Shown here piece after piece: positions 36,695-46,029 of a stretch of DNA of 64,000 bases. Both the position numbers and the translations under genes were made by a program. Source of the stretch: Sanguibacter antarcticus (GTDB lineage Bacteria > Actinomycetota > Actinomycetes > Actinomycetales > Cellulomonadaceae). Where the stretch lies: contig NZ_PDJG01000001.1 in assembly GCF_002564005.1 (NCBI RefSeq), positions 2,170,001 through 2,234,000 of the forward strand. The letters are read 5' to 3'. Position 1 is the stretch's first letter; each line of letters opens with the position of its first letter. Under the pieces are notes generated by a model. It was given only the letters and a program-made list of their open reading frames with translations, did not search any database and had not been told where the DNA came from.

Positions 36695-38225
36695 GAGCGC
36701 GCCGGCGCCGGTCGGCAGGGCAGGGCGCCTCACGGCGCGGCGTGGTGCTGCGGCGCGTCTCGCTGCGATCCGCGCGGTCTACCGGGGACGTGGAGACGCG
36801 CGCTCCACCGGGGACGTGGCGTACCTCGTCTACGCGGCGGCGCTCGTCCTCGCGATCGTGGGCGTGCCCCTCGTCCGTGGTCTGGTGATCGGGCTGTCCG
36901 GGCCCGGCGTGCTCACGCTCCTCACGGCGCCGTCGGCAGGCCAGGTCGCCGGGGTGGCAGCCGGCGGGCTGCTCACCGGCCTCGTCCTCCTCGGCCAGGT
37001 CCGCGGTCCCGCGCTCACCAGCGCGTTCCTCACCGTCGCCGTCGCCGGCAACGACCTGCCCCGCAGCAGGACGCTGCGAGCGCCGTTCGTCGTCGCGGCG
37101 GCTCTCCTCACGACGTCGTCGGTCGCTGTCGCGGCCATCCTCGCGCGGGTGCTCCACGACGCAGCCGGAGCGACCGCAGGCACCGCGGGGGCGATCGTCG
37201 TGGGCGCCGGCGCCTTCGGGCTCCTCGCGAGCGTCGTGTGGCTGCTCGGGCAGCGTCTCGGACCTGTGCCCGCAGCGCGGCTCGCCGGGGCTCTCGCCGC
37301 CGCGACCGGTCTGGGTGCGCTGTGGCCGGCACCGGGTCCTCTCGCCGGCGGACCGCTCGCTCCTCTGTCGATTCTCGTGGCGCTCTCGGTGCTCGTGGGA
37401 CTCTCGGTGCTCGCCGCGCTCGCGATCCCACGCCTGCTCGACTCCCTAGACGGGACGGTGCTGCTGGCGCAGGCGCGCCGCTGGGAAGCCGCAGGAGTCT
37501 CGGCGTCCGCCGGAGATCTCGCCGGCGCGATGGGCCGGTTCCGGGTGCTCCCTCGCACCGGTCGCACCTGGTGGGCGGTGCACAGCGGGTCTCGAACGAT
37601 CCGCTTCGTCCTGCGCGACCTCGTCGGAGCGCTCCGGACGCCCGGCCGAGCAGCCGGTGGCGCGCTCGGGCTCGTCGCCGCGGGGTCGCTGCTCGCAGCC
37701 GGAGCAGAGGGACAGCAGCCGCTCACCTGGGCTGCCACGGCCGCCGGCGGGGTCGTCGCCTACCTCGCGCTGGGCGTCTTCACGGACGGGTTCCGGCACG
37801 CAGCCGAGGCCGCGTCGGCGCCCGCGCTCTACGGGTACAGCACCAGCAGGCTCTTCACCCTCCACGCCGTGCTGCCGACGGCCTGTGCCCTCGCGCTCAC
37901 CGGCATCGGCGCCGCAGCGACCACGGGCACCGACCTCACCGTGGGCGCGACCGTGGCTGCGCTCGCGGTCGTCCTCGTGCTCGTCCGGGTGCGCGACAGC
38001 GCCAAGGGTCCGCTCCCCGCTGCGCTGCTCACCCCGGCACCCACTCCCGCAGGAGACGTCGCCGGGGTGGCGGTCCTCCTGTGGCAGGCCGACGCCGTGG
38101 TCGTGTCGGCGCTCGTCGCTGTCGCCGCGAGCACCGCACCGACCATGAGCCAGAGGGCGCTCCTCGTCGCCTGCAGCGGCCTCGCGGTCGCCGTGGGTGC
38201 CCGAGGTCGGCTGCGTCGCGCCTAG
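36687..38225 (+). CDS. ABC transporter membrane protein (DUF6297-like polytopic)
   Basis: 512-aa protein with about ten to twelve hydrophobic segments and an Arg-rich N-terminus, translationally coupled to the ATPase by a GTGGCTGA overlap. I do not recognise a substrate-specific family; the DUF assignment is tentative. It ends in TAG within a CTAG that also forms the stop of the convergent LacI gene. Confidence 0.75.
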   Translation: MAESAPAPVGRAGRLTARRGAAARLAAIRAVYRGRGDARSTGDVAYLVYAAALVLAIVGVPLVRGLVIGLSGPGVLTLLTAPSAGQVAGVAAGGLLTGLVLLGQVRGPALTSAFLTVAVAGNDLPRSRTLRAPFVVAAALLTTSSVAVAAILARVLHDAAGATAGTAGAIVVGAGAFGLLASVVWLLGQRLGPVPAARLAGALAAATGLGALWPAPGPLAGGPLAPLSILVALSVLVGLSVLAALAIPRLLDSLDGTVLLAQARRWEAAGVSASAGDLAGAMGRFRVLPRTGRTWWAVHSGSRTIRFVLRDLVGALRTPGRAAGGALGLVAAGSLLAAGAEGQQPLTWAATAAGGVVAYLALGVFTDGFRHAAEAASAPALYGYSTSRLFTLHAVLPTACALALTGIGAAATTGTDLTVGATVAALAVVLVLVRVRDSAKGPLPAALLTPAPTPAGDVAGVAVLLWQADAVVVSALVAVAASTAPTMSQRALLVACSGLAVAVGARGRLRRA

Positions 38226-39271
38226 GACGCGACCGCACGCCCCGTGCGTGGAGCGCTCGTGCTCTCACGGACCACGAGGCTCGCGGACGCCGACGACAAC
38301 GACGGCGCCGATCCCGACGTGATGAGCTGCTCGAGCAGCCCGAAGGCACGCCTGCCGAGGTCGATAAAGTCCTGGGAGACGGTCGTCAGCGACGGGATGG
38401 TCACCGCAGCGAGAGGTTCGTCGTCGAAACCGATGACGCTCACGTCGCCCGGGACCGACCTGCCACCGTCGTAGAGCCCCCGGATGACACCGACAGCGAC
38501 CTCGTCGTTGCCGCAGAGCACCGCCGTGACGTCGTCGCGTGCCGCCAGCGCGAGGCCGACCTCGCGCCCCGCCGCCGGCTCCCACGCCCCGGGGATGACC
38601 GGCGGGACCTCGATACCCGCCGCACGCAGCGCGTCCGCCCAGCCGAGCGTGCGCCCCATGCGCGGGATCGCCTGCGGGAGGGAGACGTGGTGGACGGTCT
38701 CGTGGCCGAGCCCGAGCAGATACTCCGTCGCGGCCTGTCCGGCCGCGCGGTCGTCGAGGTACGCCTGCGGCGAGGTCGCGCCGTCCGTCGGGAAAGCCGC
38801 CGCAGAGACCATCGGCACGGTGCTCGGGAAGGCCTTGCTCGCGTGGATGCCCGCCTCATCGAACTCGATGACGACGACTCCGGCCACAGGCTGGCTCAGC
38901 ACGAGGTCGATCGTCGTCGCGACCTTCGCGTCGTCCACGCTGTCCTCCGGGACCTCGAGGACGGAGATGACCACGAGGTATCCAGCAGCCCGCGCAGCCT
39001 CCTCGATCCCCTGGATCGTCGTCGAGTAGCCGTACCGGGTCGTGTTCCCTGCGACGATCGCGATCATCGACTGCCGACCAGAGACGAGCGCACGGGCCGC
39101 CGCGTTGGGCCGGTACCCCAGCTCCCGGATCGCGGACATCACCCGCTCGCGCTTCTCGTCGCTGACCGGCGTCGATCCTGTGAGCACGCGGGAGACCGTC
39201 GGGACGGAGACACCAGCGACCCTGGCGACGTCAGCGATGACGGGTGCGCGGATCTGGGAAGAGATAGCCAC
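38222..39271 (-). CDS. LacI-family transcriptional regulator
   Basis: 349-aa sugar-responsive repressor. HTH and hinge are visible in IADVARVAGVSVPTVSRVL and ELGYRPNAAARALVSGR; the periplasmic-binding-protein-like domain has the usual VIGFDDEPLAAVTIPSLTTV block. GTG start 6 nt after TAGTCT. No sugar genes are adjacent, so its regulon is elsewhere; it might serve the LacI-type site before the cellulase, which is only a hypothesis. Confidence 0.92.
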   Translation of the reverse strand: MAISSQIRAPVIADVARVAGVSVPTVSRVLTGSTPVSDEKRERVMSAIRELGYRPNAAARALVSGRQSMIAIVAGNTTRYGYSTTIQGIEEAARAAGYLVVISVLEVPEDSVDDAKVATTIDLVLSQPVAGVVVIEFDEAGIHASKAFPSTVPMVSAAAFPTDGATSPQAYLDDRAAGQAATEYLLGLGHETVHHVSLPQAIPRMGRTLGWADALRAAGIEVPPVIPGAWEPAAGREVGLALAARDDVTAVLCGNDEVAVGVIRGLYDGGRSVPGDVSVIGFDDEPLAAVTIPSLTTVSQDFIDLGRRAFGLLEQLITSGSAPSLSSASASLVVRESTSAPRTGRAVAS

Positions 39272-39277
39272 ACCATG

Positions 39278-39283
39278 AGACTA
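39278..39283 (-). promoter_or_regulatory. Leaderless -10 box for the LacI gene
   Basis: TAGTCT on the minus strand, then 6 nt, then GTG 39271. Confidence 0.55.
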
Positions 39284-39429
39284 GTTGGTCCGTACCGACA
39301 CGAAGCACCGGCTCCTGGCGGCGCTGTGGCCTGCCCGTCCGTGGCCCGCGCTCGCACGGTGCCGCGTTCTGGCTCCGAGACGTGGCAAAGTTCGGTGGTA
39401 CGCAGTCGGCACCACGCGAGGGAGAAACG

Positions 39430-40806
39430 ATGGCATCCGGGTTCTCGGGACGCCTGTGGGCAGGTCGCGAGCTCGTCGACCGCCTCGCTCGGCAGTCCCC
39501 CGCCCGCCTCGCCCTGAGCGTGTTCGCGGCCGTCATCGCGGTCTTCACAGGACTGCTCTCGACCCCGTTCGCCACCGCGTCCGACACACGTGCGCCCTTT
39601 GTCGACGCGCTCTTCACCGCGACGTCCGCCGTGTGCGTCACCGGTCTCGTCACCGTGCCGACCGGGACGTACTGGTCGGCGTTCGGGCACGTCGTGATCC
39701 TCGTGGGCATCAAGATCGGCGGGCTCGGCGTCATGACGCTCGCCTCCGTCCTCGGCATGGCCGTGTCCCGACGCATCGGCCTCACCCAGAAGCTGCTCAC
39801 CGCGTCCGAGACGAAGACGACCCGCCTCGGCGAGGTCGGGTCGCTCGTCCGGGTCGTCATCATCACGTCGACCACGCTCGAGATCGCCATCGCCCTCCTG
39901 CTCATCCCGCGGTTCCTCGTGCTCGGAGAGACCTTCGGCAGGGCCACGTGGCACGGGATCTTCTACGCGGTCTCCGCATTCAACAACGCCGGGTTCATCC
40001 CGACCGCCGAAGGCCTGGCGCCCTACACGGGCGACTGGCTCCTGCTCATGCCGATCGTCGTCGGCGTGTTCATCGGGTCGCTCGGCTTCCCGGTCATCCT
40101 CAACGTCGCACGCCACCGACGCAGCGTGCGCCGATGGAGCCTGCACGCGAAGCTCACCATCGTCACGAGCGCCCTGCTCGTCGTGACCGGGTCGTTCCTC
40201 TTCCTCGTCTTCGAGTGGGCGAACGCCGGCACCCTCGGGCCCATGGGGTGGCAGGACAAGCTCCTGTCCGGACTGTTCATGGGGGTCATGCCGCGCTCCG
40301 GCGGGTTCTCGACCGTCGACGTCGGCGAGATGCGTGAAGCGAGCTGGCTCATCAACGACGCGCTCATGTTCGTCGGCGGCGGCAGCGCGTCCACCGCCGG
40401 CGGCATCAAGGTGACGACCCTCGCCGTGATGATGCTGGCGATCGTGGCCGAAGCCCGCGGCGACCAGGACGTCGAGGTGTTCGGCCGCCGTATCCCCCGC
40501 GAGACCCTGCGGCTCGCGGTGGCCGTCTCGTTCGTCGGCGCGACCGCGGTCCTGGTCTCCAGCCTGCTGCTCCTCGAGATCACCGGGTGGACGCTCGACG
40601 TGGTGCTCTTCGAGGTGATCTCGGCGTTCGCGACCGTAGGCTTGTCGACCGGGGTGACCGCGGACCTGCCCGAGGCCGGGAAGTACGTCCTCGTCGCCCT
40701 GATGTTCATCGGCCGCACCGGCACGATGACGCTAGCCGCAGCCCTCGCGCTGCGCGACCGCCGCCGGGTCATCCGGCTACCCGAGGAAAGGCCGATCATT
40801 GGCTGA
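39430..40806 (+). CDS. TrkH/KtrB-type potassium uptake channel
   Basis: 458-aa membrane pore of a Trk/Ktr system for K+ uptake. Repeated pore motifs are visible: SAVCVTGLVT, FNNAGFIPT, RSGGFSTVDVG and ATVGLSTGVT, each contributing to the four-fold selectivity filter. ATG 39430 with a GGGAGAAA site is preferred to an upstream ATG at 39382. Followed by its TrkA/KtrA gating partner 10 bp later. Confidence 0.93.
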   Translation: MASGFSGRLWAGRELVDRLARQSPARLALSVFAAVIAVFTGLLSTPFATASDTRAPFVDALFTATSAVCVTGLVTVPTGTYWSAFGHVVILVGIKIGGLGVMTLASVLGMAVSRRIGLTQKLLTASETKTTRLGEVGSLVRVVIITSTTLEIAIALLLIPRFLVLGETFGRATWHGIFYAVSAFNNAGFIPTAEGLAPYTGDWLLLMPIVVGVFIGSLGFPVILNVARHRRSVRRWSLHAKLTIVTSALLVVTGSFLFLVFEWANAGTLGPMGWQDKLLSGLFMGVMPRSGGFSTVDVGEMREASWLINDALMFVGGGSASTAGGIKVTTLAVMMLAIVAEARGDQDVEVFGRRIPRETLRLAVAVSFVGATAVLVSSLLLLEITGWTLDVVLFEVISAFATVGLSTGVTADLPEAGKYVLVALMFIGRTGTMTLAAALALRDRRRVIRLPEERPIIG

Positions 40807-40816
40807 CAGGAGCTCT

Positions 40817-41509
40817 ATGAACGCGCCGAACGCACGAGCATCAGAACGTTCGGAGAAGTCGAAGGACGCGGGCGTGCTCGTCATCGGCCTGGGCCGGTTC
40901 GGGTCGTCGTTGGCGATGACGCTCGACCGGCTCGGGCAGGACGTGCTCGCCATCGAGCGGTCCCCCGCCCTCGTCGCGCACTTCTCCGACCGGCTGCCGA
41001 TCGTCGAGGCCGACGCCTCGAACCCCGAGGCCCTCGACCAGGTGGGCGCGAAGGACTTCTCCATCGCGGTCGTCGGTGTCGGCACCTCGTTGGAGGCGAG
41101 CGTCCTCATCACCGGAAACCTCGTCGACCTGGGCACCCCCCAGATCTGGGCGAAGGCCGTCTCGGCCGAGCACGGGCGCATCCTGCAGCGCATCGGCGCA
41201 CACCACGTCGTCTTCCCGGAGTCCGACGCGGGCAACCGGGTCGCCCACCTCGTCTCCGGCAAGCTGCTCGACTACATCGAGATCGAAGACGGCTTCACCA
41301 TCGTCAAGATGCGTCCCCCGAAGGAGACACAAGGTTTCACGATCGGGCAGTCGAAGGTGAGCGAGCGCTACGGCGTGACGATCATCGGTGTGAAGTCTCC
41401 CGGCCAGGAGTTCGTCTACGCCGGAAACGAGACCTGCATCTCGTCGAACGACCTCCTCGTCGTGTCAGGGCACTCGGACCTGCTGGAACGCTTCGCAGCG
41501 CGTCCCTGA
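40817..41509 (+). CDS. TrkA/KtrA-type potassium uptake regulator
   Basis: 230-aa cytoplasmic gating ring protein: N-terminal RCK Rossmann motif VLVIGLGRFGSSLA and a C-terminal TrkA-C domain (FTIGQSKVSERYGVTIIGV). ATG 40817 with GGAG six nt upstream; a TTG at 40799 overlapping trkH is less likely. Confidence 0.93.
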   Translation: MNAPNARASERSEKSKDAGVLVIGLGRFGSSLAMTLDRLGQDVLAIERSPALVAHFSDRLPIVEADASNPEALDQVGAKDFSIAVVGVGTSLEASVLITGNLVDLGTPQIWAKAVSAEHGRILQRIGAHHVVFPESDAGNRVAHLVSGKLLDYIEIEDGFTIVKMRPPKETQGFTIGQSKVSERYGVTIIGVKSPGQEFVYAGNETCISSNDLLVVSGHSDLLERFAARP

Positions 41510-41534
41510 CGCAGCACGTTCCGGAGAAGCACGA

Positions 41535-41594
41535 GAGAAGCACCGGAGGCGACGGCGTGTGGTCAACCACACGACGTCGCCTCCGGTGCTTCTC
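41535..41594. terminator. 60-nt near-perfect hairpin between trkA and gguB
   Basis: Outer stem of 20 bp (41535-41554 with 41575-41594), one G/A mismatch, then a 7-bp inner stem with a TCAA loop. Bidirectional terminator for two converging operons and the strongest hairpin in the window. Confidence 0.85.
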
Positions 41595-41609
41595 AGCGGT
41601 GGTGCAGGG

Positions 41610-42791
41610 TCAGCGGGCCTGGGCCGACCGACGCTTGTTGTAGACGTCGAACGCGACGGCCAGGAGGAGCACGAGGCCCTTGACGACCTGCTGGATCGAC
41701 TGGTCGATGCCGAGGAGCTGCATGCCGTTGCTCATGACCGCCATGATGAGTCCACCGACCATCGCTCCGACGACCGTGCCGACACCACCGGTGACGGCTG
41801 CTCCACCGATGAAGCAGGCGGCGATCGCATCGAGCTCGAACATGTTTCCGGCGGACGGCTGGGCGCCGTTGGACCGCGCGGAGTACACGACGCCGGCGAC
41901 GCCGGAGAGCATGCCCATGTTGACGAAGATCCAGAAGTTGACCCACCTGACCTTCACGCCGGAGAGCTGCGCGGCGCTGAGGTTGCCACCGATCGCGTAG
42001 ATGTGACGGCCGAAGACGGTCTGCTTCGTGATGAGCGCGTACGTCATGATGAGCACGCCGAGGATGATGAGGACGATCGGCAGACCACGGTTGTTGGCGA
42101 GCTGCCAGGCGAAGGCCATGACGACCGTCGCGATCGCAGCGAGCTTGACGACGAACAGCGGCATCGACTCCACGGCCTGCTGGTAGGCGATGCGAGCAAG
42201 ACGACCACGGACCGCGCTGTACCCGTAGCCGACGACGCCGACCGCTGCGATGACGAGGGTGAACGTGTCATAGCCGGGACCGCCGAGGAGGCCGTTGATG
42301 AAGCCGCTCGCAGTCTTCTGGTACTCGGCGGGGAACGGCGAGAGCGAGATGTTGCCCAGCACCTGGAGCGTGAGCCCGCGGAACAGGAGCATGCCTGCCA
42401 GGGTGACGATGAATGCCGGGATCCCGACGAACGCGACCCAGAAGCCGTGCCACGCTCCGACGAGGAGCCCGACCCCGATGGCAGCGGCGACGCCGACGCC
42501 CCAGGGCATGCCCTTCTGGATGACGAGCACCGCGGAGACCGCACCGGTGAGCGCGACGACCGAGCCGACCGAGAGGTCGATGTGCCCCGCGATGATCACG
42601 AGCAGCATGCCGAGGGCGAGGATGAGGATGTACGAGTACTGCAGGACGATGTTGGTGAGGTTCCCCGGACTGAGGAGGACCCCGTCCGTCAGGACTGCGA
42701 ACAGCGCGACGATGGCGACGAACGCGACGTAGATGCCGCTCTGCCGGAGGTTTCGGGTGACTAGGGCTCTGAGACCCGATGTTTCGGTCAT
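41610..42791 (-). CDS. gguB: Multiple-monosaccharide ABC transporter permease (GguB/MmsB type)
   Basis: 393-aa membrane permease of the ribose/xylose family with about ten helices; [19 protein letters not shown] is the typical BPD_transp_2 motif. ATG 42791 overlaps the gguA stop (ATGA). Last gene of the operon before a large terminator. XylH is an alternative name; the ChvE-like binding protein favours GguB. Confidence 0.9.
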   Translation of the reverse strand: MTETSGLRALVTRNLRQSGIYVAFVAIVALFAVLTDGVLLSPGNLTNIVLQYSYILILALGMLLVIIAGHIDLSVGSVVALTGAVSAVLVIQKGMPWGVGVAAAIGVGLLVGAWHGFWVAFVGIPAFIVTLAGMLLFRGLTLQVLGNISLSPFPAEYQKTASGFINGLLGGPGYDTFTLVIAAVGVVGYGYSAVRGRLARIAYQQAVESMPLFVVKLAAIATVVMAFAWQLANNRGLPIVLIILGVLIMTYALITKQTVFGRHIYAIGGNLSAAQLSGVKVRWVNFWIFVNMGMLSGVAGVVYSARSNGAQPSAGNMFELDAIAACFIGGAAVTGGVGTVVGAMVGGLIMAVMSNGMQLLGIDQSIQQVVKGLVLLLAVAFDVYNKRRSAQAR

Positions 42792-44320
42792 CGCCGCTCT
42801 TCCTTTTCCTTGGTCATGAGTTCCATGAGGCTCTCTTGCGAGGCCTCCTCTGCATTGAGCACTCCGGTGATCCGACCTTCTGCGAGCGTATATATACGGT
42901 CGCAGATGCCGATCAGCTCCGGAAGCTCTGAGGAGATGACGACCACGGCCTTGCCCTGGTCGGCAAGCTTGTTGATGATCGTGTAGATCTCGTACTTGGC
43001 GCCGACGTCGATCCCACGGGTGGGTTCGTCCAGGATGAGCACGTCGGGGGACGTGAAGATCCACTTGCTCAGGACGACCTTCTGCTGGTTTCCACCGGAG
43101 AGCTTGCCCACGGACGCCATGACGGTCGGCGTCTTGATGTTCATGCTCGACCGGTAGCTCTCGGCGACCTTGAGCTCTTCGTTGTTGTTGACCCAGCCAC
43201 GCGACGAGATCTTGTCGAGCCCGGCCGCAGTGATGTTCGTCCGGATGTCGTCGATGAGATTCAGGCCGAACTTCTTGCGGTCCTCCGTCGCGTACGCGAT
43301 GCCCTGGTCGATGGCCTCGCTGACCGTGTGGGTACGGACCTCTTTGCCGTGCATGAAGACACGGCCCGAGATGTTGCTGCCGTACGTGCGCCCGAAGATG
43401 CTCATCGCCAGCTCGGTACGGCCTGCGCCCATGAGCCCGGCGATACCGATGATCTCTCCGGCACGGACGTTGAACGACGCGTTCTTCACGACGACGCGGT
43501 CGCGCTGCGTCGGGTGGTGGACTGTCCAGTCCTCGACCCGCATGACCTCGGCGCCGAGGGTCGGGACGTGCGCGGGGAAGCGGCTCTCGAGGTCGCGACC
43601 GACCATGCCCTTGATGATGCGTTCCTGCGTGATCTCTGCGACGTCGAGAGTCTCGATCGTGCGACCGTCACGAATGATCGTCGTGGAGTCGGCGATCGCC
43701 GTGATCTCGTTGAGCTTGTGCGAGATCATGATCGACGTGATGCCCTGGCCCTTGAGGGACCGGAGCAGCGCGAGGAGGTGGTCGGAGTCTGAGTCGTTGA
43801 GGGCTGCCGTCGGCTCGTCGAGGATGAGGAGCTTGACTCGCTTGGAGAGTGCTTTCGCGATCTCGACGAGCTGTTGCTTGCCCACGCCGAGCTGCCCGAC
43901 CGGAGTGATGGGGTTCTCGTCGAGACCGACGCGCGCCAGGAGCTTTGTCGCCTCGAGGTTCGTGCGGTTCCAGTCGACCATGCCGCGGTGGGTCTGCTCG
44001 TTGCCGAGAAAGATGTTCTCCGCGATGGACAGGAACGGGATGAGTGCGAGCTCTTGATGGATGATGACGACGCCGCTGGCTTCGCTCTCGTTGATGGAGT
44101 GGAACTCCTCGAGCTTGCCGTCGAAGTGGATCTCTCCGGTGTAGGTCCCTGCGGGGTAGACCCCGGACAGGACCTTCATGAGAGTCGACTTCCCGGCGCC
44201 GTTCTCTCCGCAGATGGCGTGGATCTCTCCTCGCCGCACGCTGAGCGATACGTCTTCGAGCGCCTTGACTCCCGGGAAGGTCTTGGTGATGGAACGCATC
44301 TCCAAGATGTTGGGATTCAT
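42788..44320 (-). CDS. gguA: Multiple-monosaccharide ABC transporter ATPase (GguA/MmsA type)
   Basis: 510-aa tandem ATPase. First half: Walker [16 protein letters not shown], signature-like [15 protein letters not shown], Walker [12 protein letters not shown]. Second half: [14 protein letters not shown], signature [14 protein letters not shown] and [15 protein letters not shown]. The degenerate second Walker A is normal for sugar importers of this family. A strong hairpin separates it from chvE. Confidence 0.93.
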   Translation of the reverse strand: MNPNILEMRSITKTFPGVKALEDVSLSVRRGEIHAICGENGAGKSTLMKVLSGVYPAGTYTGEIHFDGKLEEFHSINESEASGVVIIHQELALIPFLSIAENIFLGNEQTHRGMVDWNRTNLEATKLLARVGLDENPITPVGQLGVGKQQLVEIAKALSKRVKLLILDEPTAALNDSDSDHLLALLRSLKGQGITSIMISHKLNEITAIADSTTIIRDGRTIETLDVAEITQERIIKGMVGRDLESRFPAHVPTLGAEVMRVEDWTVHHPTQRDRVVVKNASFNVRAGEIIGIAGLMGAGRTELAMSIFGRTYGSNISGRVFMHGKEVRTHTVSEAIDQGIAYATEDRKKFGLNLIDDIRTNITAAGLDKISSRGWVNNNEELKVAESYRSSMNIKTPTVMASVGKLSGGNQQKVVLSKWIFTSPDVLILDEPTRGIDVGAKYEIYTIINKLADQGKAVVVISSELPELIGICDRIYTLAEGRITGVLNAEEASQESLMELMTKEKEERR

Positions 44321-44365
44321 GCGACCTAACCCTTCTGGTCTGGTGCGATTGTGCGCGCGGTCGCC

Positions 44366-44399
44366 ACGACGGGCGAGCGGTCGTCCGCCCGCCCGTCGT
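44366..44399 (-). terminator. Intra-operon hairpin between chvE and gguA
   Basis: A 10-bp outer stem (44366-44375 with 44390-44399) and a 4-bp inner stem with a TCGT loop. It lies after the binding-protein gene and before the ATPase gene. Such hairpins often protect upstream mRNA or attenuate read-through, giving an excess of binding protein. Confidence 0.7.
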
Positions 44400-44472
44400 T
44401 GCGCTGCTGGTGCTGTGTGGTCGTGCGTGGTGCACGACCTGTGGTGTTCGAGAGGTGCGGTGCTAGATCAGG

Positions 44473-45609
44473 TCACTCAGCCTGACCGGCCTCGACCTCT
44501 GCCGCGGTGTAGTAGCCGGAGTCGATGAGGAGCGACTGGATGTCGCTCTTGTAGACGATGTCCGACTCGAGGAGGAACGCGGGGACGACCTTGACGCCGT
44601 TGTCGTACGACTTCGTGTCGTTCGCCACGGGCTCCTCACCGGAGAGGTACGCCTCTGCGGAGATGATGGCCTGCTCGGCGAGCTTGCGGGTGTCCTTGAA
44701 GATCGTCGAGTTCTGGACACCGTCGTTGATGAGCTTGACCGAGGCGATCTCGGCGTCCTGGCCGGTGATGATCGGCATGGGCTTCTCGGTCGTTCCGTAG
44801 CCGGCGTTCTGGAGAGCGGTGATGACTCCGCGAGAGGCACCGTCGAACGGGGACAGAACTCCCTGGACCAGGTCGCTGGCGTAGTTGGCCGTGAGGATGT
44901 CTTCCATGCGCTTCTGCGCGACCTCCTGCTGCCAGCGGAGCGTCGCTGCCTGCTCGATGGTCGTCTGGCCGGACCGCACGACGAGGGTGCCCTCGTCGAT
45001 GTACGGCTGGAGGGTGTCGATCGCACCTGCCCAGAAGAAGTGCGCGTTGTTGTCGTCGAGTGAGCCTGCGAAGAGCTCGACGTTGAACGGGCCGGTCGCG
45101 TCGCCCTCGCCCTGGGGGGTCACGATGCCGAGGCCCGTGAGGAGCGCGGTGGCCTGCTGGACGCCGACCTGGTAGTTGTCGAACGTGACGTAGAAGTCGA
45201 CGTTCGCGCTGCCGTTGATCAGGCGGTCGTACGCGATGACCGGGATGTTCTCAGCCTTGGCCGCGTCGAGCTGGCTGCTCAGTGCGGTGCCGTCGATCGA
45301 GGCGATGATGAGGAGGTCGACGCCCTGCGTGATCATCGAGTCGATCTGCTGCTGCTGCGTGGGGATGTCGTCGCCGGCGAACTGGATGTTGACGTCGTAG
45401 CCGGCGTCCTTGAGGCCGGACTCGACGGCGGCGCCGTCAGCGATCCAGCGCTCGGACGTCTGCGTCGGCATCGAGACGCCGACGGTGGCGTCCTCGGGTG
45501 CGACGCTGGCGTCGGCGCTGGTGTCACCGGCTCCGCCACCGGAGCATGCGGTCACGCCGAGCGCGAGGACGAATCCAGCTGCGAGAGCTGAAAATTTCTT
45601 GCTGATCAT
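44473..45609 (-). CDS. chvE: ChvE-like monosaccharide-binding lipoprotein
   Basis: 378-aa substrate-binding protein. A signal ends in the lipobox GVTAC, then a Gly/Ser/Ala spacer. The body strongly resembles Agrobacterium ChvE: SERWIADGAAVESGLKDAGY, IASIDGTALSSQLD, IAYDRLI, DDNNAHFFWAGA, GQDAEIASVKLI, NGVKVVPAFLL. ChvE relatives bind arabinose, galactose, glucose, xylose and others. ATG 45609 has an AGGAGAAG site. The neighbouring ara genes make L-arabinose a likely substrate. Confidence 0.92.
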   Translation of the reverse strand: MISKKFSALAAGFVLALGVTACSGGGAGDTSADASVAPEDATVGVSMPTQTSERWIADGAAVESGLKDAGYDVNIQFAGDDIPTQQQQIDSMITQGVDLLIIASIDGTALSSQLDAAKAENIPVIAYDRLINGSANVDFYVTFDNYQVGVQQATALLTGLGIVTPQGEGDATGPFNVELFAGSLDDNNAHFFWAGAIDTLQPYIDEGTLVVRSGQTTIEQAATLRWQQEVAQKRMEDILTANYASDLVQGVLSPFDGASRGVITALQNAGYGTTEKPMPIITGQDAEIASVKLINDGVQNSTIFKDTRKLAEQAIISAEAYLSGEEPVANDTKSYDNGVKVVPAFLLESDIVYKSDIQSLLIDSGYYTAAEVEAGQAE

Positions 45610-45997
45610 CTTCTCTTCTCCTCTTTGAGAGATACATGTCATGCCGTGAAAGCCACGTGGTGCTGGTCCGCACGGGGAACGGGGGGATCCGTGCGGGATC
45701 GAGCTGTCGTGAGACGACAGGTTCGACGTCGTGCAGACGATTCATTGTCGTGATGCGCCTGTGCTTCACGATGCCGACTCGCCCTGGGGACGCGTCCTAC
45801 TCTGCTCACTCCGACCGCTTGAGTCAACTTCTTGAAGTCAACAACCGGTTGCGATCGGATAACGGCCTGAATGCTGGGATGAATCCCCCCGGAAGGAGGC
45901 CCTGGCCAGGCACGACGACAGGGCGGCGCGTCTCACGATCGCGCAAAAGTCCGATTTGGCCGAAATGAATCCTCTTGAGTTTTGATCGTGAAGGAAA
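45610..45997 (-). other. Upstream region of the chvE operon
   Basis: About 390 bp without a gene. It contains the candidate promoter and palindrome listed separately; nothing else could be assigned. Confidence 0.7.
45799..45851 (-). promoter_or_regulatory. Candidate chvE operon promoter with palindromes
   Basis: On the minus strand a TTGACT box (45827-45822) lies 17 bp before CAGAGT (45804-45799); a second TTGACT is at 45841-45836. Between and upstream are ACTTC-AA-GAAGT and the perfect palindrome CAACCGGTTG (45842-45851). The ACCGGT core is compatible with a LacI- or ROK-type operator, but this palindrome differs from the one before araB. Confidence 0.45.
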
Positions 45998-46021
45998 CGC
46001 CCGGTGCCGCAGCACCGGGCG
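45998..46021 (-). terminator. Terminator after araA
   Basis: Perfect 10-bp stem (45998-46007 with 46012-46021) followed by TTTCC on the minus strand, 9 bp past the araA stop. It separates the ara operon from chvE-gguAB. Confidence 0.8.
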
Positions 46022-46029
46022 CGATCACC

